From contig JAQQAL010000022.1 in the NCBI GenBank assembly GCA_028532855.1, positions 68,844-132,843 on the forward strand: a stretch of DNA of 64,000 bases, in the 5' to 3' direction. A program made the translations under genes and the position numbers. Below the pieces are notes generated by a model that was not told the DNA's origin, did no database searches, and saw only the letters and a list, made by a program, of their open reading frames with translations. The DNA is from Candidatus Thalassospirochaeta sargassi (GTDB lineage Bacteria; Spirochaetota; Spirochaetia; UBA9216). This document shows, in pieces, positions 25,560 through 34,394 of the stretch (position 1 is the first letter of the stretch; each line of letters starts with the position of its first letter).

Positions 25560-26456
25560 TTAAACCAGTGAAACACCTGCAAGAATTGAATAATACTTGA
25601 TGTCGTCAGAGTCACTTCTGGAAGTGAGGATGACGGGTACATCGGCGCCTACTATAAGGCCTGCAATTGGGTAATCGGTCAGATAGGCGAGTGATTTATA
25701 GAATACGTTTGCAGCTTCAATGTCTGGAAACAGCAGTACGTCAGCATCTCCTCCTACTTCAGTTTTTATACCTTTTATTTCGCAGCTTTTGCTGGATATG
25801 GCGTTATCGAGTGCAAAAGGGCCGTCGATTATACAGTTTTTTATCTGGCCTCGGTCGGCCATTTTTGACAGTGCTGCTGCATCAATTGTTGCGGGCATTG
25901 CAGGGTTAACCTTCTCAACCGCACCGATGACTGCAACCCTGGGTTTTTCTACTCCGAGTTTTCTGGATACGCTGAGGGCGTTCTCGGTTATTGCTACCTT
26001 TTCTTTAAGTTCCGGCGCAATGTTAAGTGCGGAATCAGTCATAACTATCAGTTTATGGTATGTCGGGGGGTTAAGGATTGCAACATGTGAGAGTACACCA
26101 CTGCCCCGGAGTCCTGTATTTTTGTCGAGCACAGCCTTCATTATAGTAGCTGTTGCTGTTTTACCTTTCATCAGACAGTCGCCGATGCCTTCGCGAATGA
26201 GTTCGACTGCTTTAGCGGCACAGGCTTTTTCTCCGTCGGCCTCAACTATTTTTAAATTGCTGATGTCGACTGAAGCTTCTTTTGCTGCTGAAGCAATTGC
26301 CGCTGCATTTCCAACAAGGATAGGTATTATTACGTCCGCTTCGGCGGCTGCGCTGACAGCCTTGAGTGCGTCGGCTTCTTCGGCCATTGCAAGGACTACC
26401 TTTTTGGATACATTTTTTTTTGCGGCTGTTTCAAGTTCTGTGAAACTTTTGATCAT
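25560..26456 (-). CDS. ptb: Phosphate butyryltransferase (phosphotransacylase family)
   Basis: 298 residues of the Pta/Ptb family, with GDCLMKGKTATATIMKAVL, SHVAILNPPTYHKLIVMTD and SRSDSDDIKYYSI near the C-terminus; length and sequence fit Ptb (about 300) better than Pta. It converts a short acyl-CoA (butyryl-, propionyl- or acetyl-) and phosphate to the acyl phosphate, which a kinase uses to make ATP; ackA is at 34395. Divergent from the Liv-type transporter. A long antisense open frame (25720-26484) is a codon-bias shadow. Confidence 0.85.
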   Translation of the reverse strand: MIKSFTELETAAKKNVSKKVVLAMAEEADALKAVSAAAEADVIIPILVGNAAAIASAAKEASVDISNLKIVEADGEKACAAKAVELIREGIGDCLMKGKTATATIMKAVLDKNTGLRGSGVLSHVAILNPPTYHKLIVMTDSALNIAPELKEKVAITENALSVSRKLGVEKPRVAVIGAVEKVNPAMPATIDAAALSKMADRGQIKNCIIDGPFALDNAISSKSCEIKGIKTEVGGDADVLLFPDIEAANVFYKSLAYLTDYPIAGLIVGADVPVILTSRSDSDDIKYYSILAGVSLV

Positions 26457-26512
26457 CTTAAACTCCTCTGCTGTATTTTTATAAATGAAAATGTAAAAAA
26501 ATGCAAATCAAC

Positions 26513-26541
26513 TTGACTCTAAATATTCATCATCATACAAT
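26513..26541 (+). promoter_or_regulatory. Promoter of the Liv-type ABC transporter operon
   Basis: TTGACT (26513-26518), 17-base spacer, TACAAT (26536-26541). The shared TGTTTGC motif is not present here. Confidence 0.7.
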
Positions 26542-26590
26542 ATTAACTTATTAATAAAGTAAAGAAAATAGTTCAACTAAAGGATGATGC

Positions 26591-27346
26591 ATGCTTTCTA
26601 TTAAGAACGTCAGCAAACATTTCGGCGGTCTGAAGGCCCTCAAGGAAGTTTCCTTTAATATTGAGGACGGACGGATTCATGGGATTATAGGTCCAAATGG
26701 TTCAGGGAAAACAACGATGTTTAACTGTATCACAGGACTCCTTGAGGTGACGATGGGAAATATATACCTTGACGACACCGAAATTACTGGGAAACCGGCT
26801 CACGAGATTTCAAACCTTGGTATACGAAGAACATTCCAGCAGGGTAAACTTGTTCCGTCCATGACTGTTGTAGAAAATGTAATGAGTGGAATTTTCGACT
26901 TCAGTTCCGGAGATGTAATCGATACATTTTTCAGACGGCCGTTTTCAAAATCTAAGAATGAAGATCAGTTGAGGGCGCAGGCTCTTGAAATGCTAGGGCT
27001 GCTTGGGCTTGCTGAATCAGCTGACAGGTGGGCCTCGGATCTTGTCTGGGCTGAACGTCAGTTTGTTCAAATAGCGAGGGCTGTTGTATCCCGGCCAAAA
27101 ATTCTGCTTCTTGATGAACCGGCTTCAGGTATGGGGCCTATAGAAACCCAGGAAGTGGGTGAATTGATTAAAAAGATTAAAGCCATGGGTATTACACCTG
27201 TCGTCGTCAGTCATGATATGAAAATGCTGATGAATGTCGCTGAAATGGTTACTGTTTTAAACTTCGGGGATATGATTTTTGAAGGCACCCCATCCGAAGT
27301 GCAGAGCGATCCTAAAGTACTGGAGGCATACCTTGGCGCAGAATGA
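26591..27346 (+). CDS. Branched-chain-type ABC transporter ATPase (LivG family)
   Basis: 251 residues. Walker A GPNGSGKT (34-41), Q-loop near FQQGK, Walker B ILLLDEP (171-177) and the H-loop SHD are intact. The ABC signature, normally LSGG/Q or LSYGQ, reads LVWAE (151-155), unusual for a working ATPase. LivG-type subunits energise uptake of branched-chain amino acids, urea, amides or aromatic compounds. It is the first of five genes in the order G-F-H-M-substrate-binding protein. Confidence 0.85.
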   Translation: MLSIKNVSKHFGGLKALKEVSFNIEDGRIHGIIGPNGSGKTTMFNCITGLLEVTMGNIYLDDTEITGKPAHEISNLGIRRTFQQGKLVPSMTVVENVMSGIFDFSSGDVIDTFFRRPFSKSKNEDQLRAQALEMLGLLGLAESADRWASDLVWAERQFVQIARAVVSRPKILLLDEPASGMGPIETQEVGELIKKIKAMGITPVVVSHDMKMLMNVAEMVTVLNFGDMIFEGTPSEVQSDPKVLEAYLGAE

Positions 27347-28049
27347 CCCCATATTGAAAATTGACAGCCTTTCGGTTTCATACGGACACGTTAAGGCATT
27401 AAGCGATATCAGCCTTGAAGTCGGAAAGGGCGAGATTGTTGTTCTAGTCGGCGCGAATGGAGCTGGTAAAACAAGTATAATGGAGACTGTCCTTGGAGCA
27501 AATGTTCCTGTAGGCGGTGATATTGAATTCAAGGGAATACATATAGGCGGAGTACCTGTAGATAAGAATGTACGAAACGGAATGTTTCTGGTTCCTGAAG
27601 GCCGTGGTGTTTTCGCTTCTATGACGGTTATGGACAACCTGCTCCTGGGGGCACATCATAACCTGAAGAATTCAGATAAAAAACTGCAGCTTGTATTTGA
27701 TTCATTTCCCGTTTTAGGCGAGCGAAAGCTGCAGGTTGCCGGTACTCTGTCAGGCGGCGAGCGGCAGATGCTGGCTATAGCCCGTGCATTGATGTCATCG
27801 CCGGATATGATAATGGTTGATGAACCGTCAATCGGTCTCGCACCGATTATCGTTAATGACATTTTCGAGATTTTAGTGAATCTTAACAAGGAAGGATATT
27901 CAATCCTTCTTTCTGAACAGAATGTATATAAGGCTCTGAAAATTGCCCACAGAGGCTATGTTTTAGAGACGGGCAGAATAATAAAAAGCGGAACAGCAGA
28001 AGAACTTCTTAATGACGAAGCTGTCCGCGAAGCATATCTTGGAGCATAG
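27333..28049 (+). CDS. Branched-chain-type ABC transporter ATPase (LivF family)
   Basis: 238 residues with canonical Walker A (GANGAGKT), signature LSGGERQM, Walker B MIMVDEPS and LivF-like VPEGRGVFASMTV. I start at TTG 27333, inside the end of livG, because GGAGG lies 6 bases upstream and the protein then begins in register with LivF; the ATG at 27279 would add an unrelated tail. It overlaps livG by 14 bases. Confidence 0.85.
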   Translation: MAQNDPILKIDSLSVSYGHVKALSDISLEVGKGEIVVLVGANGAGKTSIMETVLGANVPVGGDIEFKGIHIGGVPVDKNVRNGMFLVPEGRGVFASMTVMDNLLLGAHHNLKNSDKKLQLVFDSFPVLGERKLQVAGTLSGGERQMLAIARALMSSPDMIMVDEPSIGLAPIIVNDIFEILVNLNKEGYSILLSEQNVYKALKIAHRGYVLETGRIIKSGTAEELLNDEAVREAYLGA

Positions 28050-28052
28050 CTG

Positions 28053-28940
28053 ATGGAAATACTTATTGCTCAAATATTCAACGGTCTTTCGATAGGAAGT
28101 ATCTATGTACTCCTTGTAACGGGGTTCAACCTGCTGCTTCTTGTCGCAATGATAATTCATTTTTCTTTTCCTGTGGTTGTTGTATTTTCAATGTATATAT
28201 CATGGTTTGTGATGACCCTCACAGGAAGTGTTGCTCTCGGGGTTGCGGGGGGTATTGCCTCTGCTGTCGTTGTCAATGTAATTACGGCACCTATGTTTCA
28301 GCATATCATGCGTGAACGCGGGTCGGTAGATATAAATGCAACCATGGTTATCTCGATGGGTATGGGGATGATAATCACAGATATTCTTTCCCATACTTTT
28401 AACCAGGGTTTCCCGATTGCATTTCCCGATGCCCTGACGGGTAATGATCAGGGTGCGCTTATAAGCGTAGGGCTTGTAAGTATATCAAGAGGACAGGTTC
28501 TAACCCTGATTGTTGGTATTATCTTTGTAGCCTTTCTGTTCTGGCTTCTTTACAAGACCCGTGCCGGAAGAGCGTTTCGTGCAATTGCAGAGGATCCGAA
28601 CGGCGCAAAGCTAGTTGGTATTCCGCTGCTTAAAACCGGGTTTCAGTCTTATGCATTGACGGGAATCCTCGGAGGCGTAACAGCAGTACTGATGGCCGTG
28701 CTTCTTGGGTCCGCTTCAGCCGGGCTTGGTGACCAGCTTGGTCATAAGGTACTAGCTGTATCGATTATAGCGGGGCTTGGAAATCTGACCGGTGGTCTTA
28801 TCATTGGATTGCTGCTTGGCATACTGGAGGCGATCATCCAGGGTTACCTGGCAGGTTCCTGGTCGAATGCTATCGCATTTATTGTTATGCTCGTTGTCAT
28901 CTTGGCGAAACCCAAAGGGGTTTTCGGTTCAAAACTTTAG
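28053..28940 (+). CDS. Branched-chain-type ABC transporter permease (LivH family)
   Basis: 295 residues, about eight membrane helices. The EAA-like segment RAIAEDPNGAKLVGIPL and the C-terminal VVILAKPKGVFG match LivH permeases. The ATG lies 3 bases after the livF stop. It forms the membrane channel with the next gene. Confidence 0.88.
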   Translation: MEILIAQIFNGLSIGSIYVLLVTGFNLLLLVAMIIHFSFPVVVVFSMYISWFVMTLTGSVALGVAGGIASAVVVNVITAPMFQHIMRERGSVDINATMVISMGMGMIITDILSHTFNQGFPIAFPDALTGNDQGALISVGLVSISRGQVLTLIVGIIFVAFLFWLLYKTRAGRAFRAIAEDPNGAKLVGIPLLKTGFQSYALTGILGGVTAVLMAVLLGSASAGLGDQLGHKVLAVSIIAGLGNLTGGLIIGLLLGILEAIIQGYLAGSWSNAIAFIVMLVVILAKPKGVFGSKL

Positions 28941-28954
28941 GCCGGGAGGTTATT

Positions 28955-29836
28955 GTGTCTTTACCATTGTATTATTACCTGGCTATAACAGCCATTTATA
29001 TTCTTATGAGCTGGTCTATCTATATTCCTTACCGGGTGGGGCAGCTTCATTTTATGACCGTTGCCAACATGGCAATATCATCTTATTTTGCGGCCCTGAT
29101 GGCGATTAATTTTGCATGGCCGTTCTGGCTTGTGCTGATTGTCGGTACTTTACTCGGGGCTTTGATAGGCTTTCTAGTCTCTGTTGCAATAGGCGACGCA
29201 CCATGTTTTGCTGTTGTAATTGTAGGATTTACATTTATTTACCTTACAAAGACTATTATCGAAAATGTTGAGGCATTCGGTGGCCCGCTTGGAATATTCA
29301 GTATACCTAAAGTTCTGCAGACCTCATCTGACAACCGCACATTACTACTGATTGTCGCATATGCCCTGGTGCTTTTAACCGGTTTTCTAATAAGCCGATT
29401 TGATCATTCCAGGCTGGGACGTGCAGCATCTGCGATTTTTATTGATAGGGATCTTGCTGTATCCTTCGGTGTGGATGTAAAGAAACTGGGTATGTTTCTG
29501 CAAACCTGGGCAAGTGCTGTCGGAGGCATGTCCGGTGTTATGTATGCTTTTATTATGCGCAGTATCTCACCTAATCATTTCACCTTTCATTTGATAGGTG
29601 TCTGTATGACGATGCTTTTTGTCGGAGGATATACTACGTTATGGGGAGCTCTGCTTGCAGCACCTATACTATGGGGGTTTCCGCTCATTCTGCCTGAGGC
29701 TTTGCAGTCCTGGAATATCGTTATCTACGGTGTTCTGTTGATTGTTGTTCTCGTGATAAAGCCGGAGGGAATAATTACCCGGCCGACGGTAAAAAAAATA
29801 GAAAGTTTACTGTCGCGAAACAGGAAAAAGGTATAA
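28955..29836 (+). CDS. Branched-chain-type ABC transporter permease (LivM family)
   Basis: 293 residues, about eight or nine membrane helices; IFIDRDLAVSFGVDVKKLG is the cytoplasmic EAA-like loop and VLVIKPEGIITR the family-typical end. The start is GTG 28955 behind GGGAGG. LivH/LivM pairs form the channel of the importer. Confidence 0.88.
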   Translation: MSLPLYYYLAITAIYILMSWSIYIPYRVGQLHFMTVANMAISSYFAALMAINFAWPFWLVLIVGTLLGALIGFLVSVAIGDAPCFAVVIVGFTFIYLTKTIIENVEAFGGPLGIFSIPKVLQTSSDNRTLLLIVAYALVLLTGFLISRFDHSRLGRAASAIFIDRDLAVSFGVDVKKLGMFLQTWASAVGGMSGVMYAFIMRSISPNHFTFHLIGVCMTMLFVGGYTTLWGALLAAPILWGFPLILPEALQSWNIVIYGVLLIVVLVIKPEGIITRPTVKKIESLLSRNRKKV

Positions 29837-29889
29837 AATAATTAATGTGTAACACGGTACGTATGTACTGTAAAATTTTGGAGGAAAAC

Positions 29890-31095
29890 ATGAAAAAAAT
29901 TCTGACTCTTCTGATGATTATGCTCCTGACTGTGTCTTTTGCTTTTGCCGGAGGACAGCAGGAATCCGCTGGTTCGACTGATGCAGCTGTTGGAGGCTCC
30001 GAGGTGGTTGTAGACGAATGGGAGATCCCGTTTCTGAACTGTCTCACAGGCGCAATTGCAAGTATCGGAGAATACCTGCAGTGGGGTGCTGAATATGCAG
30101 CCGAGCAGATTAATGCTGAAGGTGGTATTGCTGGAAAGCCCGTTAAAATCGTCAGAGTAGACACCGCGCTGAGCCCGGAAAAGGGTACTGTAGAAATGTC
30201 GAAACTTGTAGACGACGCACTTGTTGTCATGGGGCCCGTTCCCGAACCGGTTATTATGGCAGCCGTTCCTATTGCAGCCGATGAAGGACTTTACAGTTTT
30301 ACTGCAACAACTTCATATGAATATGCCGCGGAGTATTTCCCATGGGCAATCTCATGGTTTTCTCCTACAGATGAAAAGCTTCCGCCGATCGTTACCGCAT
30401 GGGCTGAAAAAGTTGAAGCAAAGAATGTTGTGCAGTTTGTAGAGAATTACGGCGCATGGCCCGGAATGGCAAAGGCGCATGTAATAGGTCTTGAAGACGC
30501 AGGTGTTAACGTACTTGAAGATGTAGAAGTACCAAGCGATGCAGTATCTTTCGGTCCGCTAATTGTTAAGGCTCTTGCGCAGGATCCCGATGCTATTGTA
30601 TTTGCATGTAATGCTGAAAAGGCAGCCAAGATTATAATCGAGCTCAGGAACCGTGGCTGGGAAGATATGAACAAGATGCTTGTTTTCTCTTCAGCCGATG
30701 ATGCTGCACTTTACACAACCGGTGGAGAAAAGATCGACGGTGTAATGATCTACAACTACAACGATCCGGCACTTGATACTCCGAGATGGAATGATTTCCG
30801 ACAGGCGTTCAAGGATGACCATGACGGTATTGAACCTTTCTCTCTTTCCCCTAATTACTACGATGCAGTTTATATGATTAAGCGTGCTATTGAAGACACC
30901 GGCATAACCGGAGATCCGAAGAAGCTTGCTGAAGAAAGAATCAAAATCAGAGACTACTGTAATGACATTCAGAACTTTGAAGGTCTCCAGTATAACTGGA
31001 CTAATAAGGGCGGTTATCCTGCCGACAAGCCTCTGTTTCTATTTGAAATCCAGGATGGCCAGAAGGTCCTCGTAGAGAAGATTATTCCGGAATAG
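29890..31095 (+). CDS. Liv-type ABC transporter substrate-binding protein
   Basis: 401 residues. ATG 29890 has GGAGG 6 bases upstream. A signal peptide (1-19) is followed by AGGQQESAG, a pattern I associate with spirochaete ABC receptors. The rest is a type I periplasmic binding protein of the LivK/FmdD kind (PFLNCLTGAIASIGEYLQWGA, then EYAAEQINAEGGIAGKPVKIV). The ligand cannot be read from the sequence; branched-chain amino acids, urea, short amides or nucleobases are family possibilities. No lipobox cysteine is present, so it is probably freely periplasmic. Confidence 0.85.
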   Translation: MKKILTLLMIMLLTVSFAFAGGQQESAGSTDAAVGGSEVVVDEWEIPFLNCLTGAIASIGEYLQWGAEYAAEQINAEGGIAGKPVKIVRVDTALSPEKGTVEMSKLVDDALVVMGPVPEPVIMAAVPIAADEGLYSFTATTSYEYAAEYFPWAISWFSPTDEKLPPIVTAWAEKVEAKNVVQFVENYGAWPGMAKAHVIGLEDAGVNVLEDVEVPSDAVSFGPLIVKALAQDPDAIVFACNAEKAAKIIIELRNRGWEDMNKMLVFSSADDAALYTTGGEKIDGVMIYNYNDPALDTPRWNDFRQAFKDDHDGIEPFSLSPNYYDAVYMIKRAIEDTGITGDPKKLAEERIKIRDYCNDIQNFEGLQYNWTNKGGYPADKPLFLFEIQDGQKVLVEKIIPE

Positions 31096-31151
31096 GGAAA
31101 TCTGCGCCATGCGGCGCATCGCAGACGGTGACCCTGTCTGCTTTATATATG

Positions 31152-31189
31152 AAACCCCCGGTGCGGAAAATCCGCACCGGGGGTTTTTT
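31152..31189 (+). terminator. Strong terminator of the Liv-type operon
   Basis: A 15-base perfect stem (AAACCCCCGGTGCGG, 31152-31166, with its complement ending 31186) with six T. It is symmetric and may also end the opposite M20 operon. Confidence 0.95.
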
Positions 31190-31276
31190 AGGCGGAACAT
31201 TGAAACTGAATAAAATTGTAATCGTCCTAACCAATCCTCTGTGGCAAATAAAAAGACTGACCGGATTTTACTCAAT

Positions 31277-32500
31277 TTAATTACAGAATCTAATCGCTGT
31301 AAGCAAGTACCATCTGTAGCATTCCCACATCTGATCGATATCTGCATACTCATTGACATGATGCGGCAGTTTACGCGGGCCGGGGCCGTTTACAAGGCAA
31401 GGAATCCCAGCCCATGCGCGCAGGAAGGTGCCGTCGGTTGCACCGGGAACACCGTTGTATGTCGGTTCTTTACCGGTCAGGTCTTTAAACGCTTTGTGGG
31501 ATTCTGTGACTATCTTTTCATCGCGCTCCATTGATACAACGGGGCGATCCTCAATATATTCAATTTCTGCCTTGAAATCCGAATCACTTTCAGAAAGTTT
31601 TTTTAGGATAGCCTTCAGATCGCTGCGAATCTGATCATGATCCTGACCCGGAATTGTCCGAATGTCTATCCAGGCTTCCGCATCCCGCGGCATAACATTA
31701 AGCTGTGCAGGTTCGCCGGCCGGCGGTGCCTGAACTACGGTGAAGGTGAGAGAAGGCCAGCCAAGGAATTCATCACAGCCGTGAACCTCTTTGAGTTTAT
31801 TTTCATATTCTTCATAGGCAAGGATTATTCTAGCCATTCGGGTGTTAGGGTTGATGCCAAAAAGCGGTGTGCATCCGTGAGCCATCTTACCTGTTACTTT
31901 AACCTTTGCCCGGATAGCACCCTTCATGGTAAGGCATAGTTCGTTATCAAGAGGTTCGGATACGAGGCAGGCGTCAACACCTTCAGCATGGCCCTGTTTG
32001 ATGAAATTCTTAACGCCTATCATCATACCTTCCTCATCACAGACTATGCAGAGTTTCAGCTTCCCCTTGAAGGGGATACCGCTTTTCATAATAGTCCTTA
32101 CTGTGAGCAGGTTAATAGCAAGACCAGCCTTCATGTCGCAGCTGCCGCGTCCATAGAGCTTGTTTCCTTCTACAAGCCCGCTGAATGGTCCGTGAGTCCA
32201 TTCAGCAGGGTCTCCTTCTGATACAACATCTGTATGTCCTTCAAACATCAGGGTGGGGCCCGGCACGCCGGAGTCGATTGTGAGAATGACATTTTCACGG
32301 CCCGGTTCAACTTCTTCTACAAGGGGTTTAAGGCCTATTTCTTTTTCAATCCAGTCGGATACAAAGGCGACAACATTTTTTTCAGTGTTTCCTGTTTCCG
32401 GTCTGATAACTGAATCAATCTGAACAAGTTTCTGTGTAAGTTCAATTAGTTCAGTTTTGTCTGCAAGATCAATTAATTTTTTTTCATTTTCTGTAAGCAT
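31277..32500 (-). CDS. M20-family metallopeptidase (ArgE/DapE/carboxypeptidase type)
   Basis: 407 residues. Metal-site motifs are EGHTDVV, RGSCDMKAG, CDEEGM and SEP, and the C-terminal GPGPRKLPHHVNEYADI carries the last His. M20 enzymes hydrolyse N-acyl amino acids, di- and tripeptides or carnosine-type beta-alanyl peptides. It ends the ackA operon. Substrate unknown; a role in cleaving beta-alanyl or carbamoyl-type compounds is possible but unproven. Confidence 0.85.
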   Translation of the reverse strand: MLTENEKKLIDLADKTELIELTQKLVQIDSVIRPETGNTEKNVVAFVSDWIEKEIGLKPLVEEVEPGRENVILTIDSGVPGPTLMFEGHTDVVSEGDPAEWTHGPFSGLVEGNKLYGRGSCDMKAGLAINLLTVRTIMKSGIPFKGKLKLCIVCDEEGMMIGVKNFIKQGHAEGVDACLVSEPLDNELCLTMKGAIRAKVKVTGKMAHGCTPLFGINPNTRMARIILAYEEYENKLKEVHGCDEFLGWPSLTFTVVQAPPAGEPAQLNVMPRDAEAWIDIRTIPGQDHDQIRSDLKAILKKLSESDSDFKAEIEYIEDRPVVSMERDEKIVTESHKAFKDLTGKEPTYNGVPGATDGTFLRAWAGIPCLVNGPGPRKLPHHVNEYADIDQMWECYRWYLLTAIRFCN

Positions 32501-32503
32501 ATT

Positions 32504-33424
32504 TTATTTCCTCGATAAATCTATGGTTTTCACAAGACGGGTTATAGTCCGGTTAACCGGAACATCAATCCCTGCTTCATCAGCAGCACGAACAATAGCA
32601 TTATTGATGAAATCTATTTCAGTCATGCTGCCTCTATCAAAATCCTGAAGCATTGATGAGCGGTTTGGACCTGTTTTTTCGGCTACTGAGTATACAACCT
32701 CAAGCGGATTATCATATGTCAACTTTATTCCGGTTTTTTCGCATACCGCAACAGCTTCATCTACAAGGTCTTTCATCAGGGCTTTCATTTCAGCATAGTC
32801 AAGAAGTTCGCCATTCTTTAATCCTGAGAGAGCTGTAAGAGCGTTTATTCCGACATTGATTACAAGCTTACTCCACACAAGACTCTCGATGTTGGTTTCA
32901 ATATCAGCCTCAAATCCAGCCTTGTTGAGGGCTTGAATGAAAGGTTTGAGTTTGTCATTATTTTTATCTGACATGCATATGTGAGTGGGGCCATTGCCTG
33001 CGTGTTTGATATGACCGGGCCCTGCGAAGGTTGCACCTTGAGAGGTAACACCTGCAGCGGTATGTGATGCTCCAAAACTGTTTTTCAGGATCTCCTCGTT
33101 GCCATAGCCATTCTGCAGGGTGACCACGATTGTGCTGTCAGTTGCAGCCTTTTTGAAATTATCAGCAATGATACCGGTAGCAGTAGATTTAACAAAAACA
33201 ATCATTATGTCCGAACCATTAACTTCATTTGCATCAGAAGATGCCTTAGGGGTCACAACTTCAATTTCACCTGTCGCCAGAGTTTCAATCTTAAGCCCGT
33301 CTTTGTTAACCGCTTCAACATGGGCTTTGTTGATATCATAAAGAACTACATCATTTCCGGCCGCCGATAGTTTTCCACCGAAGAGCGAGCCCATGGCCCC
33401 TGCGCCTATTATTGATATTTTCAT
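32504..33424 (-). CDS. panE: 2-dehydropantoate 2-reductase
   Basis: 306 residues of the ApbA/PanE family: NADP site IGAGAMGSLFGG at the N-terminus, the catalytic Lys region VWSKLVINVGINALTAL and the conserved Glu region MLQDFDRGSMTEIDFINNAI. It reduces 2-dehydropantoate to pantoate with NADPH in the pantothenate pathway; panB is 2.3 kb away on the other strand. The operon partners are not pantothenate genes, so a related oxoacid could be the substrate. Confidence 0.85.
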   Translation of the reverse strand: MKISIIGAGAMGSLFGGKLSAAGNDVVLYDINKAHVEAVNKDGLKIETLATGEIEVVTPKASSDANEVNGSDIMIVFVKSTATGIIADNFKKAATDSTIVVTLQNGYGNEEILKNSFGASHTAAGVTSQGATFAGPGHIKHAGNGPTHICMSDKNNDKLKPFIQALNKAGFEADIETNIESLVWSKLVINVGINALTALSGLKNGELLDYAEMKALMKDLVDEAVAVCEKTGIKLTYDNPLEVVYSVAEKTGPNRSSMLQDFDRGSMTEIDFINNAIVRAADEAGIDVPVNRTITRLVKTIDLSRK

Positions 33425-33433
33425 TTTAACTCC

Positions 33434-34390
33434 TTATTCTCCGGCGTGTCCGGGAAAGCCGTAGGCAGTTTTAGCTGCACTAACACCGGCTGCAATAGCT
33501 TTTGCCATTACCTCAGCTGCAATTGCACCTATAGATGAGACATCAGCTTCAACCTCGCCTGTAGATAATGTGAAAATAGTATCGCCGTCATGCATTGTAT
33601 GTATGGGGTTGATGGCCCGCGCATATCCGTCATGGGACATCATTGAAACCTTTGTGGCCTGAACCTTATTTAGTTTTGCATTAGTGGCAATTGCCCCTAT
33701 TGTAGTATTTCCGCCGAGCGGGTTTATACCGGTCGAAATTGCCTGCCTGAGATAGTGGGTCGGCGGTTTGAAATCACCGCCGTCTTCAGGTATTACTCCT
33801 GCGATAGTTTCTCCGGTTTCAGGATCCTGTACATTTCCAAAGCAATTTACAGCGACAATTGCGCCGATAATGACTTCTCCGATTTTAACGCTCGCAGTAC
33901 CGAGACCGCCTTTCATAATGCCCTGCATCCCCCGGGATTTTCCGACAGTAGCACCGGTACCAGCGCCTACATTGCCCATTCGGGCTTCGGTAGATGATGC
34001 GTTCTCACAGGCTGCATATCCCATGGCTGCATCAGGGCGCGCCTTATAATCGGCGACAGGAAGGTCAAAAAGAACTGCGCCGGGGACAATAGGCACGATA
34101 CCGACTCCAACATCAAAGCCCTTTCCATTATCTTCGCACCATTGCATTACCCCGTCTGCACCGGCAAGACCGTATGCGCTGCCGCCTCCGAGGTAAACTG
34201 CATTCACTGCATGCACCAGATTTACGGGATTAAGTGCATCGGTTTCACGGGTTCCCGGACCGCCGCCTGCAACATTTACTCCACAGGCGGCCATTTCTTC
34301 CGCAATTATTACAGTGCAGCCTGTACCGCCTTTCGTGTTCTGAGCATGGCCGACAAGTATACCGGGGACATCACAAATTGAATTAAGCAT
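33434..34390 (-). CDS. P1-family (DmpA/BapA-like) peptidase
   Basis: 318 residues. Start ATG 34390 (CAGGAGTT upstream, inside the end of ackA). Family marks are GILVGHAQN, GGPGTRETDALNP and the self-cleavage region GGNTTIGAIATNAKL, where the Asn-Thr bond would be cut to expose a Thr nucleophile. Family members are aminopeptidases of unusual specificity, including beta-aminopeptidases that release N-terminal beta-alanine. It lies between ackA and panE in a four-gene operon. Release of beta-alanine is attractive in this context but only inferred. Confidence 0.8.
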   Translation of the reverse strand: MLNSICDVPGILVGHAQNTKGGTGCTVIIAEEMAACGVNVAGGGPGTRETDALNPVNLVHAVNAVYLGGGSAYGLAGADGVMQWCEDNGKGFDVGVGIVPIVPGAVLFDLPVADYKARPDAAMGYAACENASSTEARMGNVGAGTGATVGKSRGMQGIMKGGLGTASVKIGEVIIGAIVAVNCFGNVQDPETGETIAGVIPEDGGDFKPPTHYLRQAISTGINPLGGNTTIGAIATNAKLNKVQATKVSMMSHDGYARAINPIHTMHDGDTIFTLSTGEVEADVSSIGAIAAEVMAKAIAAGVSAAKTAYGFPGHAGE

Positions 34391-34394
34391 GTTT

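Noticed and set aside
25720-26484. 254-codon open frame on the plus strand
   Set aside because: It is antisense to ptb, has low-complexity Ser/Ala composition and no ribosome binding site; it is a codon-bias shadow.
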